DNA of 64,000 nt from Fibrobacter sp. UWB11 (GCF_900143015.1 NZ_FSRT01000002.1:801198-865197), one strand, 5' to 3'; positions 10,204-19,539 are shown, counted from the first letter of the stretch. The notes: a model not told the origin generated them from the sequence alone. Made by a program: numbers and translations.

Positions 10204-10299
10204 GAGAACTACTTGAGTTCTCCGTATTTTCGCAAAGCATAGGAAGCGGTACTCTGCGAAATTGGAACACAAATTTAATAATTTCTAGATTATTTGCAA
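10204..10299 (-). promoter_or_regulatory. Candidate tuf-S10 promoter and leader
   Basis: On the minus strand a TTGCAA box (10294-10299) is followed after 16 bases by TAAATT (10272-10277). This resembles the TTGCAA-16-TATAAT promoter of the presumed rRNA operon at the right edge of the window. Transcription from here would give a leader of about 105 bases. The leader holds a perfect inverted repeat (GAGAACT...AGTTCTC, 10204-10222), possibly a regulatory stem. The promoter assignment is inference. Confidence 0.45.
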
Positions 10300-10721
10300 G
10301 ATTTTTTCTTTTGAAATTTCGCCAAAAATGCGGATTTTCGGACTTATCCACAACTTTTTCATCGTTTTTCGGCTGTTGAAAACACGCTTAAATCCTAGGT
10401 AAAAATTGCCCTTTTTTGCTTAAATTTCAAAGGTTCAATATTTTATTTCAACTATAAAACCAATTTTCTAACAATTTATCAACAACTCAATTAAATTCAC
10501 TAAGCCCGTGATTTTCAACACGTTACAAAATGTAAAAAGATTTTTACATCAATAATTTTTACAATGTTTTACAAAAGCCGAGGCCCGTTCTCCCCCGTCC
10601 AATTTGTTCTAAGTCACTATCACAACACGAAATCGATGCGAAAAGTTTTTTTACAAGACATTATATATACACATTTCTATCTTTACACGAGGTGTTTGGG
10701 GAATATTTCTGAGGAACTTCT
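10300..10721. other. AT-rich intergenic region between tuf and the first GH45 gene
   Basis: No gene is visible. The stretch holds a perfect DnaA-box-like TTATCCACA (10345-10353) and a related TTATCAACA near 10478, with several A/T runs. Upstream of 10722 there is no convincing -35/-10 pair; a TATATATA run at 10662-10669 may form part of the GH45 promoter. Confidence 0.35.
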
Positions 10722-12383
10722 ATGAAATACCCCTTTTTGAGATCCTTGCTTTCGCTTGGAACTATTATTTTGGCTTGTTCTTGTTCGGATGATAAATCGC
10801 CCAGCAATGGTAGCGATGTTTCTATTATACCTTGTGAAGACGCTTGGTATCTGCAAGAACAGGGTCTTTTGATGTATAAAGATCAAAGAGTCACCGACCT
10901 TGCCGGAAACCAAGTCGGTAAGCTCGTCCCTATCCAGGGAACATTGATCGCCATCGTCAAGGACATGGCAGGCAATACCATCATTCCTCAGGTTGATTTG
11001 GCTAAAACGCCGGTAATTCCTGGCGACGCTGCAAGGTGCAATACGAATCCGCAGCCCGATGCCTCCATTTCGACCTGCGTTGACGCTTGGTACTTAGTGG
11101 CCGACAAGAAATACCTCCTTTACGCAGACCTCACGGTAACTGATGAAGCCGGTACGCAAGTCGGTACAATCGTCGCAACTTCGGGTTCTACGCTCGTCAA
11201 TGTAGTCGATATGTCCGGCAAGCCGGTTGTCAACAACATCGATCTCAATACCCTTCCGCTTATCCACGGCGACAATGTCCGCTACAAGATTCTGGAACCG
11301 GCCTTCCACTTGAAGGATGCGACTGGCGACTACGTCATTTACCAGAACACTGTCGTCACCATGCCAGATGGCACACCCATCGGTTATGCCGACTTTACAA
11401 CAAATACCATCAAGTACATTGACATGGTCACTGTACTCACTACGACTTCGAACATCTTAACGCTCCCCATCCTTACACCGGGTGCCAAGTGCGTGGATTA
11501 TACCGCTCCAGTCGTATCTTCGAGCTCACAGCAACCGATTGTTAGCAGTTCCTCTACTTATATCCCGCCAAACCCGAACAGCAGCAGCTCCAAACCCAAG
11601 AGCAGTTCTTCTCAACCGAAGAGCAGCAGTTCCGCACCTCCTCCGAGCAGCAGTTCTGCACCTGTGACCGGCAAGTGCCCGACAATCAAGACTAAGGGCA
11701 ACGGCGGTTCTGGTTGGGCAACCCGTTATTGGGATTGCTGCAAGCCTCACTGCTCATGGCCGGAACACTCTGGTGGCAACTTCTCCAAGCAGTGCACCAA
11801 CAAGGGCAAGTCCGCAAACACGAACTGGGGCGACGGCAGTATCTGCAGTGGCGGTCCTCAGATGACTTGCACAAGCCAAATTCCGTTTACGATTGACGGC
11901 TGTACCGAAATGGCATTCGCATTCGCGGCAGTTCCGGCAGCAAACGGCGGCTCCTGCGGTAAGTGCTTCCAGCTTACCTTCACCGGTACCGGTAAGTATT
12001 CTAACGACGCAAACATCAAGAGACTTAAAGGCAAGAAGCTCATCATCATGGCAACCAACGTAGGTGGCGACGTTCAGCAAGGGCAGTTCGACATCATGAT
12101 TCCGGGTGGTGGCGTCGGTATGTTCAACGGATGCTCTAGCATGGGCTGGGGCAGCCAGGGCGCACAATACGGCGGTCTCCTCTCTGATTGCGAAACCGAG
12201 ACGAAATACGCCGCAGGCAAATACAAGAGCTGCCTCACCGAAAAGTGCAACAAGTCGTTCGCCAACGACGAAGAAGCAAAGAAGGGCTGTCTCTTCCTTG
12301 CAACATGGATGGAAGCAGCAGGCAACCCGAACCACGAATACGTGGAAGTGGAATGCCCGCAGGTACTCAAGGACAAGTACTAA
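10722..12383 (+). CDS. Lipoprotein GH45 endoglucanase with N-terminal repeated modules
   Basis: Predicted to cut internal beta-1,4-glucan bonds of cellulose at the cell surface. Residues 1-19 form a lipoprotein signal (lipobox ILAC). Residues about 35-250 contain two clear copies and a weaker third of a roughly 70-residue module (pattern DAWYL...VGxx...DMxGxx...DLxxxPxI). A poly-Ser/Lys/Pro linker spans about 266-320. The catalytic domain starts near 323 with TRYWDCCKPHCSW; D338 and D457 (in GQFDIMIPGGGVG) match the two catalytic aspartates of GH45. Many cysteines suggest disulfides. Length 553. The next gene is a paralogue, with its own terminator between. Confidence 0.9.
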   Translation: MKYPFLRSLLSLGTIILACSCSDDKSPSNGSDVSIIPCEDAWYLQEQGLLMYKDQRVTDLAGNQVGKLVPIQGTLIAIVKDMAGNTIIPQVDLAKTPVIPGDAARCNTNPQPDASISTCVDAWYLVADKKYLLYADLTVTDEAGTQVGTIVATSGSTLVNVVDMSGKPVVNNIDLNTLPLIHGDNVRYKILEPAFHLKDATGDYVIYQNTVVTMPDGTPIGYADFTTNTIKYIDMVTVLTTTSNILTLPILTPGAKCVDYTAPVVSSSSQQPIVSSSSTYIPPNPNSSSSKPKSSSSQPKSSSSAPPPSSSSAPVTGKCPTIKTKGNGGSGWATRYWDCCKPHCSWPEHSGGNFSKQCTNKGKSANTNWGDGSICSGGPQMTCTSQIPFTIDGCTEMAFAFAAVPAANGGSCGKCFQLTFTGTGKYSNDANIKRLKGKKLIIMATNVGGDVQQGQFDIMIPGGGVGMFNGCSSMGWGSQGAQYGGLLSDCETETKYAAGKYKSCLTEKCNKSFANDEEAKKGCLFLATWMEAAGNPNHEYVEVECPQVLKDKY

Positions 12384-12406
12384 TCGACAAGTCTAAAATG
12401 GAACTA

Positions 12407-12435
12407 AACGCCCCGGTAAGGGGCGTTTTTCTTTT
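12407..12435 (+). terminator. Rho-independent terminator
   Basis: A hairpin with stem ACGCCCC/GGGGCGT and a short GTAA-type loop is followed by a T-rich run. It lies 24 bases after the first GH45 stop, so the two GH45 genes are probably separate transcripts. Confidence 0.85.
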
Positions 12436-12597
12436 TTGTAAGTCTTTGATAATAAACAGTTTGTGTTATGATTCACAATTTGTTCCTGTTTAGTTCTTTT
12501 TACTCTTATTTACGAGCATTTTTCTCAATAAGATTTTATCTTTAAGCCGGGATGATTGGATTCATGGGTGCAACTTTTTAAGGGCTTAGTATACACT

Positions 12598-14343
12598 ATG
12601 AAGAATAAAATTTTCAAAACCCTCGCCGTTTTCGGCCTTTCCCTCGTCGCATGGAACTGCTCCGAAGACCTCGCTTCCGCTGCACAATCTGGCATCGAAG
12701 CAACCGCTACTCCAAAACCTGCTCTCGAAGTAGATCAAAATAGCTGGATGCTCGTGGCGGGCTCACAAATTTTCTTAATCGTGCCGAACGGAACAGGCAC
12801 ATATCTCGTCACCAACGAAACTAGCATTCCTGTTGGTGCATTCGATGTCGCTACAGGTTCTATCGTGGACTTGAGCGGCAATGCAATTGTAAATAACGTA
12901 AACCTTGCAACCCTCCCTGTTGTCAGTCCGGACAAGACAATTACCTACGCCGATGGATCCAAGGCAACCATTACCGGACAGACAATTCTTCTCCCGGGCG
13001 GAATCGATCCGAACGCAGCCAATATCGGCACAGGCGTTAGCTCCAGTGCAATCGTAGCTGTCAGCAGTTCCTCGGCATATATTCCGGGCCCGACTCCTGT
13101 TGCAAGCTCTAGCTCTGCCAAGAACAACCAGCAGCAGCCGAAGTCTTCCTCTTCTCAAAAGGTTGACCAGCCGAAGCCGGCAAGCTCTTCTGCAACACAG
13201 CCTACTGTAGTTGGTAACGTCACCGTGACAGGTAACTTGACCCAGACAGTCGCAAAGGGAGCCTCCATCAGCAAGGTGACCTTTAGCGGTGTTGAATCCG
13301 AACCGAACCGCAACTGGACATTGCACTTCTTGCAAGCAAACTACGACAAGAACGCAAAGACCTACTCTCTTGAAGGTTCCGTTCCTGATTACTGGAATGA
13401 AGCAACGGCCACAGAAGAAATTACTATCGATGGCCAGAAGTTCTCCTTCGTATTGACGGTTAGCGGCAACTCTCCGGCAAAGAGCTCCAACAGCACAGCC
13501 AAATCTTCTAGCAGTGCAAAGTCCTCTTCTTCTCAGCAACAGCCGAAGTCTTCCAGCAGTCAGCCGAAATCCTCCAGCAGCGCTCCCAAGTCGAGCAGCT
13601 CCCAGACACAAAGCAACCCCAACGCTTCCGCTGAAGAAGCCCAGTATCTCAACGCTGGCGCCGGTGGACAGCAGGGCTTCGCTACCCGTTATTGGGACTG
13701 CTGCATGCCTCACTGCGCATGGCCGGAACATGGCGGTGCAGCCAAGACTTGCGATGCCAAGGGCAAGAATCCGATTGGCAACACTAGCGGCAGCATCTGC
13801 TCTGGTGGCCAGGGTACAACTTGCACAAGCCAGATTCCTATAATCGTGAGCGACAAACTCGCCTACGCTTTCGCAGCGACTCCGGGTAACGATGCTACAT
13901 GCGGCAAGTGCTTCGCCCTCACCTTCACCGGCACTGGCAAGTACGAAACCAAGGCTAACCATCAGGCACTCAAGGGCAAGACCCTCGTCGTGATGGCTTC
14001 CAACATCGGTTACGACGTGCAAGGCGGCCAGTTCGACATCATGATTCCGGGTGGCGGATTCGGTGCATTTAACGGATGCAGCCAGATGGGCTGGAACATT
14101 CCGCAAAACACCACGACATACGGTGGCCTCCTCTCCGACTGCGAAAAGGAAGTCGGTTACAATGGCAACCTCCTCACCCTGCGTAAGGAATGCCTTACCA
14201 AGAAGTGCAACAGCGCCTTTGCAAACGATGCTGAAGCCAAGGAAGGCTGCCTCTTCCTCGCCACTTGGATGGAAGCCGCAGGCAACCCGAACCACACTTA
14301 TAAAGAAGTGCCTTGCCCGCAAGCCCTTAAGTCCAAATTCTAA
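12598..14343 (+). CDS. Secreted GH45 endoglucanase with extra beta-sandwich-like module
   Basis: Paralogue of the upstream cellulase; 581 residues. The N-terminus is a signal peptide with C21 preceded by AWN, a poor lipobox, so lipidation is uncertain. One copy of the shared module (about 42-125) is followed by a Ser-rich linker and a module of about 90 residues (VVGNVTVTGNLTQTVAKGAS through SFVLTVSG, about 204-295). A second poly-Ser linker leads to the GH45 domain: ATRYWDCCMPHCAW with D367 and GQFDIMIPGGGFG with D480 as catalytic acids. The start at 12598 is chosen over the upstream in-frame ATG (12556) because it begins the signal peptide. Confidence 0.9.
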   Translation: MKNKIFKTLAVFGLSLVAWNCSEDLASAAQSGIEATATPKPALEVDQNSWMLVAGSQIFLIVPNGTGTYLVTNETSIPVGAFDVATGSIVDLSGNAIVNNVNLATLPVVSPDKTITYADGSKATITGQTILLPGGIDPNAANIGTGVSSSAIVAVSSSSAYIPGPTPVASSSSAKNNQQQPKSSSSQKVDQPKPASSSATQPTVVGNVTVTGNLTQTVAKGASISKVTFSGVESEPNRNWTLHFLQANYDKNAKTYSLEGSVPDYWNEATATEEITIDGQKFSFVLTVSGNSPAKSSNSTAKSSSSAKSSSSQQQPKSSSSQPKSSSSAPKSSSSQTQSNPNASAEEAQYLNAGAGGQQGFATRYWDCCMPHCAWPEHGGAAKTCDAKGKNPIGNTSGSICSGGQGTTCTSQIPIIVSDKLAYAFAATPGNDATCGKCFALTFTGTGKYETKANHQALKGKTLVVMASNIGYDVQGGQFDIMIPGGGFGAFNGCSQMGWNIPQNTTTYGGLLSDCEKEVGYNGNLLTLRKECLTKKCNSAFANDAEAKEGCLFLATWMEAAGNPNHTYKEVPCPQALKSKF

Positions 14344-14361
14344 TCTTTCATAGGAAGGTTT

Positions 14362-14387
14362 AAGGCACCCCGTTCGGGGTGCCTTTT
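14362..14387. terminator. Bidirectional terminator
   Basis: A strong hairpin with stem AAGGCACCCC/GGGGTGCCTT and loop GTTC, flanked by A and T runs. It lies between the convergent GH45 and M48 genes and can serve both. Confidence 0.85.
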
Positions 14388-14404
14388 CTATTTGCAAATG
14401 GAAC

Positions 14405-15421
14405 TTAAAATTGTTCGAGCAACTTAATGCGTTCGGGCGTATCCGGATGCGTGCAGAACATGATATTCGCTTTAGCTACCCAACCCTTAAGACCCATATT
14501 GTTGTCGAATTCTTCATCAGGGTGAATAACGTAAAGCTGTGCAATATCGCTACGCTTCACATTGGCTAGCCCAGGATCTTCAGAAATTTTCCTCAACGCA
14601 GAAGCAAGGGCAAGCGGGTCACCGCAAAGCTCGGCTCCCCCAGCATCAGCAACATACTCACGCTTGCGAGAAATGGCAAGACGCGTCAATGAACTGAAAA
14701 AGTAACCCACAGCGGCCCAAAGCAAAACAACAAGTAAAATAAGAATGATTCCCCCGCCATTCTTGCGGTTTGAGCGGCGCGGTGCACGTGTTATAGAACC
14801 CAAAATGCGGAATATCCCGTGCATGAGCATGGAGAAAATCCCGACAAAAACAATGCACACCACCATAAGGCGTGTATCGCGGTTCTTGATATGCGTGAGT
14901 TCATGGCCCACAACAGCCGAAAGCTCAGCATCATCTAGCTTATCTATAATTCCCGTCGTGAGCGTAACCGTATAGGAATTTATATCAATGCCGCTTGCAA
15001 AAGCATTCAAGCTTGAGTCCTGGACAATGTTGATTTTCGGCATCTCGATACCGCCTGCAATACAGAGGTTTTCGACAATGTTATAAACGCGGACATTCTC
15101 CTTGCGCTCGAGCGGGCGCGCGTGCGTTGCATGACGGATGATAGAAACATTCGCAAAGTACGCAATGATGAACCATATTGCGGTTATCCCAAGCACATAC
15201 GGCGCCACCGCATAAAAAATTTCCCAAATGGCAGGCCAATGAAACGTAGTCGCCTGAAGCCCCGCATCACAATGTCCTTCCCAACAAAAATACCCGAGCC
15301 AATCGAGCATCATGATAGAACCCAAAACCATTCCCAACAAAAGTAGCGGGAACATCAAAAGCAGAATAACCGTATTGCGATTATTCCGCCAAATCTGGGT
15401 TTGGATACCGACATAGCGCAT
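14405..15421 (-). CDS. M48 family membrane zinc metallopeptidase (HtpX-like)
   Basis: A membrane protease of the HtpX/Ste24 superfamily, thought to act in membrane protein quality control. The 338-residue protein has two N-terminal membrane segments (about 18-36 and 66-90), the zinc motif HELTH (173-177), a further membrane pair (about 185-250) and the third-ligand region REYVADAGGAEL. It ends with the typical HPDTPERIKLL. It follows lemA by 22 bases; LemA-M48 pairs are common. I do not assign htpX because the N-terminal region is longer than the E. coli protein. Confidence 0.88.
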   Translation of the reverse strand: MRYVGIQTQIWRNNRNTVILLLMFPLLLLGMVLGSIMMLDWLGYFCWEGHCDAGLQATTFHWPAIWEIFYAVAPYVLGITAIWFIIAYFANVSIIRHATHARPLERKENVRVYNIVENLCIAGGIEMPKINIVQDSSLNAFASGIDINSYTVTLTTGIIDKLDDAELSAVVGHELTHIKNRDTRLMVVCIVFVGIFSMLMHGIFRILGSITRAPRRSNRKNGGGIILILLVVLLWAAVGYFFSSLTRLAISRKREYVADAGGAELCGDPLALASALRKISEDPGLANVKRSDIAQLYVIHPDEEFDNNMGLKGWVAKANIMFCTHPDTPERIKLLEQF

Positions 15422-15443
15422 AATTTAGGTGATAGCGACCTAA

Positions 15444-16001
15444 TTAAAACTTCACCTCGGGAGCCTTTTCAAGCGTTGCGCGATTTTCAGTTGCCTCGTA
15501 CATGGCAGCACGCTTAAAGTTGAACATACCGGCAATGATATTGCTCGGGAATGTTTCGCATGCATTGTTGAATTCGCGAGTCGTAGAATTGAAGAAGCGG
15601 CGAGCAGCAGCAAGCTTGTTCTCGATATCTGCAAGTTCTGTCTGCAACTGCAAGAAGTTCTGGTTTGCCTTAAGTTCCGGATAAGCTTCAAGCGATACCT
15701 TGAGCCCCGAAAGCGCACTACTCATTGCCTTGTCCGCTGCAACCTTCTCGTCAATAGTCGTTGCGCTCATGGCGGCAGCACGGGCAGCAGTCACCTTTTC
15801 GAGCACTTCCTTTTCGTGAGAAGCATAACCCTTGACCGTCGAGACCAGCTGCGGTACAAGATCATAGCGCTGCTTGAGCTGCACATCGATATTGGCAAAG
15901 GCATTCTCGCGATTATTGCGGAGCTTCACAAGTCCATTGTACATGGAAATGAAGCAGAGGACTAAAATCACGATAACGGCGATAACAATAACGGTTACCA
16001 T
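15444..16001 (-). CDS. lemA: LemA family protein
   Basis: The 185 residues have one N-terminal membrane helix (about 2-20) followed by the LemA helical bundle: YNGLVKLRNNRENAFANIDVQLKQR-type opening, RYDLVPQLVSTVKGYASHE and the C-terminal FPSNIIAGMFNF. LemA proteins are exported helical proteins of unclear biochemical role, often next to M48 proteases or BatD-like genes, as here. A paralogue lies at 43942-44538. Confidence 0.93.
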   Translation of the reverse strand: MVTVIVIAVIVILVLCFISMYNGLVKLRNNRENAFANIDVQLKQRYDLVPQLVSTVKGYASHEKEVLEKVTAARAAAMSATTIDEKVAADKAMSSALSGLKVSLEAYPELKANQNFLQLQTELADIENKLAAARRFFNSTTREFNNACETFPSNIIAGMFNFKRAAMYEATENRATLEKAPEVKF

Positions 16002-16040
16002 ATAATCTCCTTTCTTATAGTATTGAATATATATAAGTTT

Positions 16041-17027
16041 TTAGTTTTTCGCAGTAGCCTTCGCAGCCTCTTTCTTCTCTTTTTCATCCTCAGGCATCGG
16101 TTTCGTATCTTCGAGCAGGCGGTCAGCCCATTCCATCCAGAACGTGCAGCGTTCGCCTTCGAGCTTCATCTTCGCGAACTTCACCGGTTCCGTTTCGACT
16201 GCAAGCGTCACCACGGATTCCTTGTAAGCTTGCGGGAGACCTGCCACGTGCGCCATACGCTTCTTAAGTTCAGCGACAGTTGCATCGAGAATATCGACTT
16301 CAAAACGACGCTCAATGTAACGGCGGATAATGAACCCAAGCGACATGAAGTAATCGCCCTGATTGCCTTCGGCAAGGTAATTCTTGTTGCGCAAATTCTT
16401 GAGAGCAAGTACGGCCTCTTCGTACGGCGGGAGCTGAGGCTCTTCGCCACGCTTTGCAAATTTCTTGTGCAAGAACCATCCGAGGAACACAAGCAAAACC
16501 ACACCAAGAACAGCGAACAGAATATAAAGCCACTGCGGGAGTCTCGGGTCGCTGAGCGGATCTTCGACTTCGAGGATATCCGTTTCTTCGCCATTCGTGC
16601 GGTTCGAAACCTTGACCGCTACCGGGTCGGTGTGCGTCTTGACAGTATCCGTTCCGACAATTGCGTTTACCTCTTGCGGTGCAATCAGAAAATCGCCGCT
16701 CACGAATGTATTGAGCGTCGCAAGCCAAGTAAACTTTGCTGTTCCCTTAGGCATGCCCTCGGTAATCTTTTCGTTCTTCATTTCCTTGACTTCAAAACTG
16801 CCAAGGTTCCCGACAAAACTCGGCAAATCTACAATCGCATTTTCAGGTGCGGTCACTTGTATTTCGTAATTGAACTTGTCACCGATAAAAACTTGTGCAT
16901 TATCGACATTTGCCTTGACCGACAAGTCAAACGCAAAAGCAGGGAGTGTGCAGAAAGCAAAAAACGCGACAACTGCAGCACGCATAGCTGCAGGGCGGAA
17001 CAAACTTTTACATAAAACTAGTGACAT
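16041..17027 (-). CDS. BatD-like membrane protein with signal peptide
   Basis: The 328 residues comprise a signal peptide ending in PAFA, an extracytoplasmic beta-rich domain (about 35-165; NAQVFIGDKFNYEIQV resembles BatD repeats), one membrane helix (about 178-198) and a cytoplasmic helical domain (PPYEEAVLALKNLRNK, GDYFMSLGFIIRRYIERRF) like that of DUF4381/BatD proteins. The start at 17027 has a good AGAGG site; a longer in-frame ATG at 17045 and a shorter one at 16985 also exist. It heads an operon with lemA and the M48 peptidase, but the MoxR and VWA genes of classic Bat operons are absent. Confidence 0.7.
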   Translation of the reverse strand: MSLVLCKSLFRPAAMRAAVVAFFAFCTLPAFAFDLSVKANVDNAQVFIGDKFNYEIQVTAPENAIVDLPSFVGNLGSFEVKEMKNEKITEGMPKGTAKFTWLATLNTFVSGDFLIAPQEVNAIVGTDTVKTHTDPVAVKVSNRTNGEETDILEVEDPLSDPRLPQWLYILFAVLGVVLLVFLGWFLHKKFAKRGEEPQLPPYEEAVLALKNLRNKNYLAEGNQGDYFMSLGFIIRRYIERRFEVDILDATVAELKKRMAHVAGLPQAYKESVVTLAVETEPVKFAKMKLEGERCTFWMEWADRLLEDTKPMPEDEKEKKEAAKATAKN

Positions 17028-17190
17028 TAAAAACCTCTGTGGCAAAGAATATACAAAAAAACTAATTCCTAGTTTTAACCCTCCTGAGCCAAAATTTCTC
17101 TAATAACTAAGCTCTTAGTTCTGCCAACTCCGTTGCTGCAATATTTCCCCTAGAAATTATTATACATTTGAGATGAAAAGAAGGAATTTT

Positions 17191-18972
17191 ATGTCCAACA
17201 AGAAAAACCAAAACTTGATTAAGGGATTAACGCTCATTATTACGATAGTGGTAATGTTTGCTGCGATTATTGTTGTCAAACTTTCTGTCGTCTATGGCCC
17301 TATTGCATACTTGATTTTTGCTGCATTTGTTGTGTTCGTCATGCTTGCGGGTTATATCTTTTGGAGCAAGAACCGCGAAAACGAAACTACGCAACAGATT
17401 GCCGATTTAATGAAAGAGGCTCTGACGACTCCGCTAGAAGGCAATTCTTTTGGAGATTCGGGATACGCTGCGGCCATCAAACCTGATGGAACCATCGACC
17501 AAAGACTCATAAGAAGCATGAAACGACTCGAGCCGACAGTTTCTGCCCTATCGAAATTTTTTGATGATTTTATACACTACAATGGCGTGGCCGAAAAATT
17601 GCGCAACCATTTTTCGCTAGGAAGTGGTAGCGATACATTTCATGAACTTTCAACGATATTCCTTTCGGATGTGGCATTCCTTTCCGCAAAACTCGGGCAC
17701 GAGGTAAGTTTTGATTCATTTGAATCATGCGGTTTTGTGACGCTTCTTTTGCGGCTACGAACAAACGCTCCCGAAAATACCGATTGGAATCGTCTTGTTT
17801 TTCAGGCATTCGTCGACAGAAATATCGACATGGATTCATTGCTCGACAACTTGCAAAAGAACCATGCCCAAGTTGAAGCCACAGGCGAAATATTTCTTTT
17901 CGCTTCCATTTTCTCGGAATTTTCACCGGATGCCGTTCAAAAATACATGCGCTTGATGTATGACTTTTCGGCAGCCCTTGCAAACATCGACCGAAAACTC
18001 ATCCCGCAAGAAGTCCAATGGCTGCAGCACCTAGAACGATTCATCGGCAATTACCGTTTATCGGCCCGCAAGCCAAACTTTGTAAAATGTACCACTCGTC
18101 AAGTGAATTACAAAAATCCACTCAATGACATGGTCGTCAAGAATAAGTCTAAAGTCGAAGCAGACAGTTTTGTCAGCAGTGATGTGATCACAAGGCTCAA
18201 CGAACTTATCGGACTTTCTTCGGTCAAGCGCGAAGTCATTACATTCCGCAACTTTATCAAAATTCAAAAGGAACGCAAGAAAAAAGGATTCTCTGTTCCG
18301 CCGACATCTTACCACCTGGTATTCTCCGGTAACCCCGGAACAGGCAAAACAACGATTGCTCGAATCATGGCCGAAATTTTTCGAGATATGGGCGTTCTTG
18401 CCAAAGGCCACTTGGTTGAAACATCTCGTGCCGATTTAGTCGCAGGATACATGGGGCAAACGGCGATTAAGACAAACAAAGTCATTGATAGCGCACTTGA
18501 TGGTGTCCTTTTTATCGATGAAGCCTATACGCTCTCGAAGAATGCCGAAAACGATTATGGTCAAGAAGCTATAGACACGCTCCTCAAGCGCATGGAAGAT
18601 GACCGCAACAGACTGGTGGTTATCATTGCAGGTTATACAAACGAAATAAAAAATTTCGTGAATTCCAACCCGGGGCTTTCATCTAGATTTAACAGGTACA
18701 TCGAATTCCCCGATTACACAGAAGATGAACTTGCAGAAATTTTCAAATCGCTACTTTCCAAATACGATTACAAAATGGACTACGATGCCGAAGTCGCAAT
18801 GAAAAAATGCATCGCAGCTGCAGTTCAAAACAAGGACAGTCGCTTTGGTAACGGACGTTACGTGAGAAACCTGTTCGAAAAAGTCATTGAAAAGCAGGCC
18901 AACCGCCTTGCCGCATTATCCGATTTAGGAAAGGCTGACGTAAGCAAAATTATTGCATCCGATTTTGTTTAA
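17191..18972 (+). CDS. Membrane-anchored AAA+ ATPase, CbbX/SpoVK type
   Basis: Two N-terminal membrane helices (about 10-60) are followed by a helical region of unknown function and, from about residue 340, an AAA+ module of the CbbX/SpoVK type. Walker A is GNPGTGKTT (380-388), Walker B LFIDEAY with D443, and a pore-loop-like GYMGQT precedes it. The C-terminal lid contains FGNGRYVRNLFEKVI, matching the family. There are no Rubisco genes nearby, so a Rubisco activase role is unlikely; remodelling of an unknown substrate is inferred. The start at 17191 has an AAGGA site; an ATG at 17173 lacks one. Confidence 0.82.
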   Translation: MSNKKNQNLIKGLTLIITIVVMFAAIIVVKLSVVYGPIAYLIFAAFVVFVMLAGYIFWSKNRENETTQQIADLMKEALTTPLEGNSFGDSGYAAAIKPDGTIDQRLIRSMKRLEPTVSALSKFFDDFIHYNGVAEKLRNHFSLGSGSDTFHELSTIFLSDVAFLSAKLGHEVSFDSFESCGFVTLLLRLRTNAPENTDWNRLVFQAFVDRNIDMDSLLDNLQKNHAQVEATGEIFLFASIFSEFSPDAVQKYMRLMYDFSAALANIDRKLIPQEVQWLQHLERFIGNYRLSARKPNFVKCTTRQVNYKNPLNDMVVKNKSKVEADSFVSSDVITRLNELIGLSSVKREVITFRNFIKIQKERKKKGFSVPPTSYHLVFSGNPGTGKTTIARIMAEIFRDMGVLAKGHLVETSRADLVAGYMGQTAIKTNKVIDSALDGVLFIDEAYTLSKNAENDYGQEAIDTLLKRMEDDRNRLVVIIAGYTNEIKNFVNSNPGLSSRFNRYIEFPDYTEDELAEIFKSLLSKYDYKMDYDAEVAMKKCIAAAVQNKDSRFGNGRYVRNLFEKVIEKQANRLAALSDLGKADVSKIIASDFV

Positions 18973-18981
18973 ATCGCCTAA

Positions 18982-19539
18982 CTACTTTATCACTTTTTGA
19001 AGTAGTCTTTGGCTGCGCAACATGGCAGTCGGGTGTTCGCGATACACAAGTGCAAAGAAGGTCGTGTACGGAATTTCGCATGCAGCAAGTTCGCGCATGG
19101 CAGCCTTCGCGACTTTCTTATCAGTCTTTTCTAGCGCATACTTGTCACATTCGTATTCCTGATTCCAGCAGTAAAAATGAAACAGCACGCGGAACGGAAT
19201 CGCAACCATATGGAGCCACAATACAGCTTCGATAAAACTTGCATTCCAACGCACCATCATTGCTGCCAAGAACCATACCGCTACCATCCAAAAGGCGACC
19301 TTCATCAAATTGCGCAACACTGCGTGGTGCAGCGCCTTGTGACCTTCTTCGTGCAGCTTCACAAATTTTGACTCGGGCACTTCGTTGCGATATTCCGGAA
19401 GCGGTACAATATCATTCACAAGCGGAATCAAACGCAAGACTGCAAACACGCCACCGCGCATCTGCGTAAGCCTGCGTTCGCGAACCTCCAATGCGATGCG
19501 CGCTGCAACTTCTAAACAAAGTAAAATGTATAACAACAT
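18982..19539 (-). CDS. Small membrane M48-like zinc peptidase
   Basis: The 185-residue protein has the zinc motif HEEGH (63-67), two or three hydrophobic segments (about 1-17, 80-98, 102-122) and a later QEYECDKYA (127-135) resembling the third-ligand helix of M48 enzymes, then HPTAMLRSQRL like the M48 C-terminal HPP...R signature. It is much shorter than typical M48 proteins but keeps the active-site residues. It lies 27 bases after the DUF4954 gene and is probably co-transcribed. Confidence 0.65.
   Translation of the reverse strand: MLLYILLCLEVAARIALEVRERRLTQMRGGVFAVLRLIPLVNDIVPLPEYRNEVPESKFVKLHEEGHKALHHAVLRNLMKVAFWMVAVWFLAAMMVRWNASFIEAVLWLHMVAIPFRVLFHFYCWNQEYECDKYALEKTDKKVAKAAMRELAACEIPYTTFFALVYREHPTAMLRSQRLLQKVIK

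Noticed and set aside
10345..10353. Perfect TTATCCACA as an origin upstream of tuf
   Set aside because: A single box without a cluster; more likely a chance or regulatory site.
8634..10379. 581-codon plus-strand frame opposite tuf and rpsJ
   Set aside because: Antisense of EF-Tu; crosses two genes and the tuf promoter.
12775..14397. 540-codon minus-strand frame opposite the second GH45 gene
   Set aside because: Cys/Arg-rich nonsense composition and it runs through the terminator at 14362-14387.
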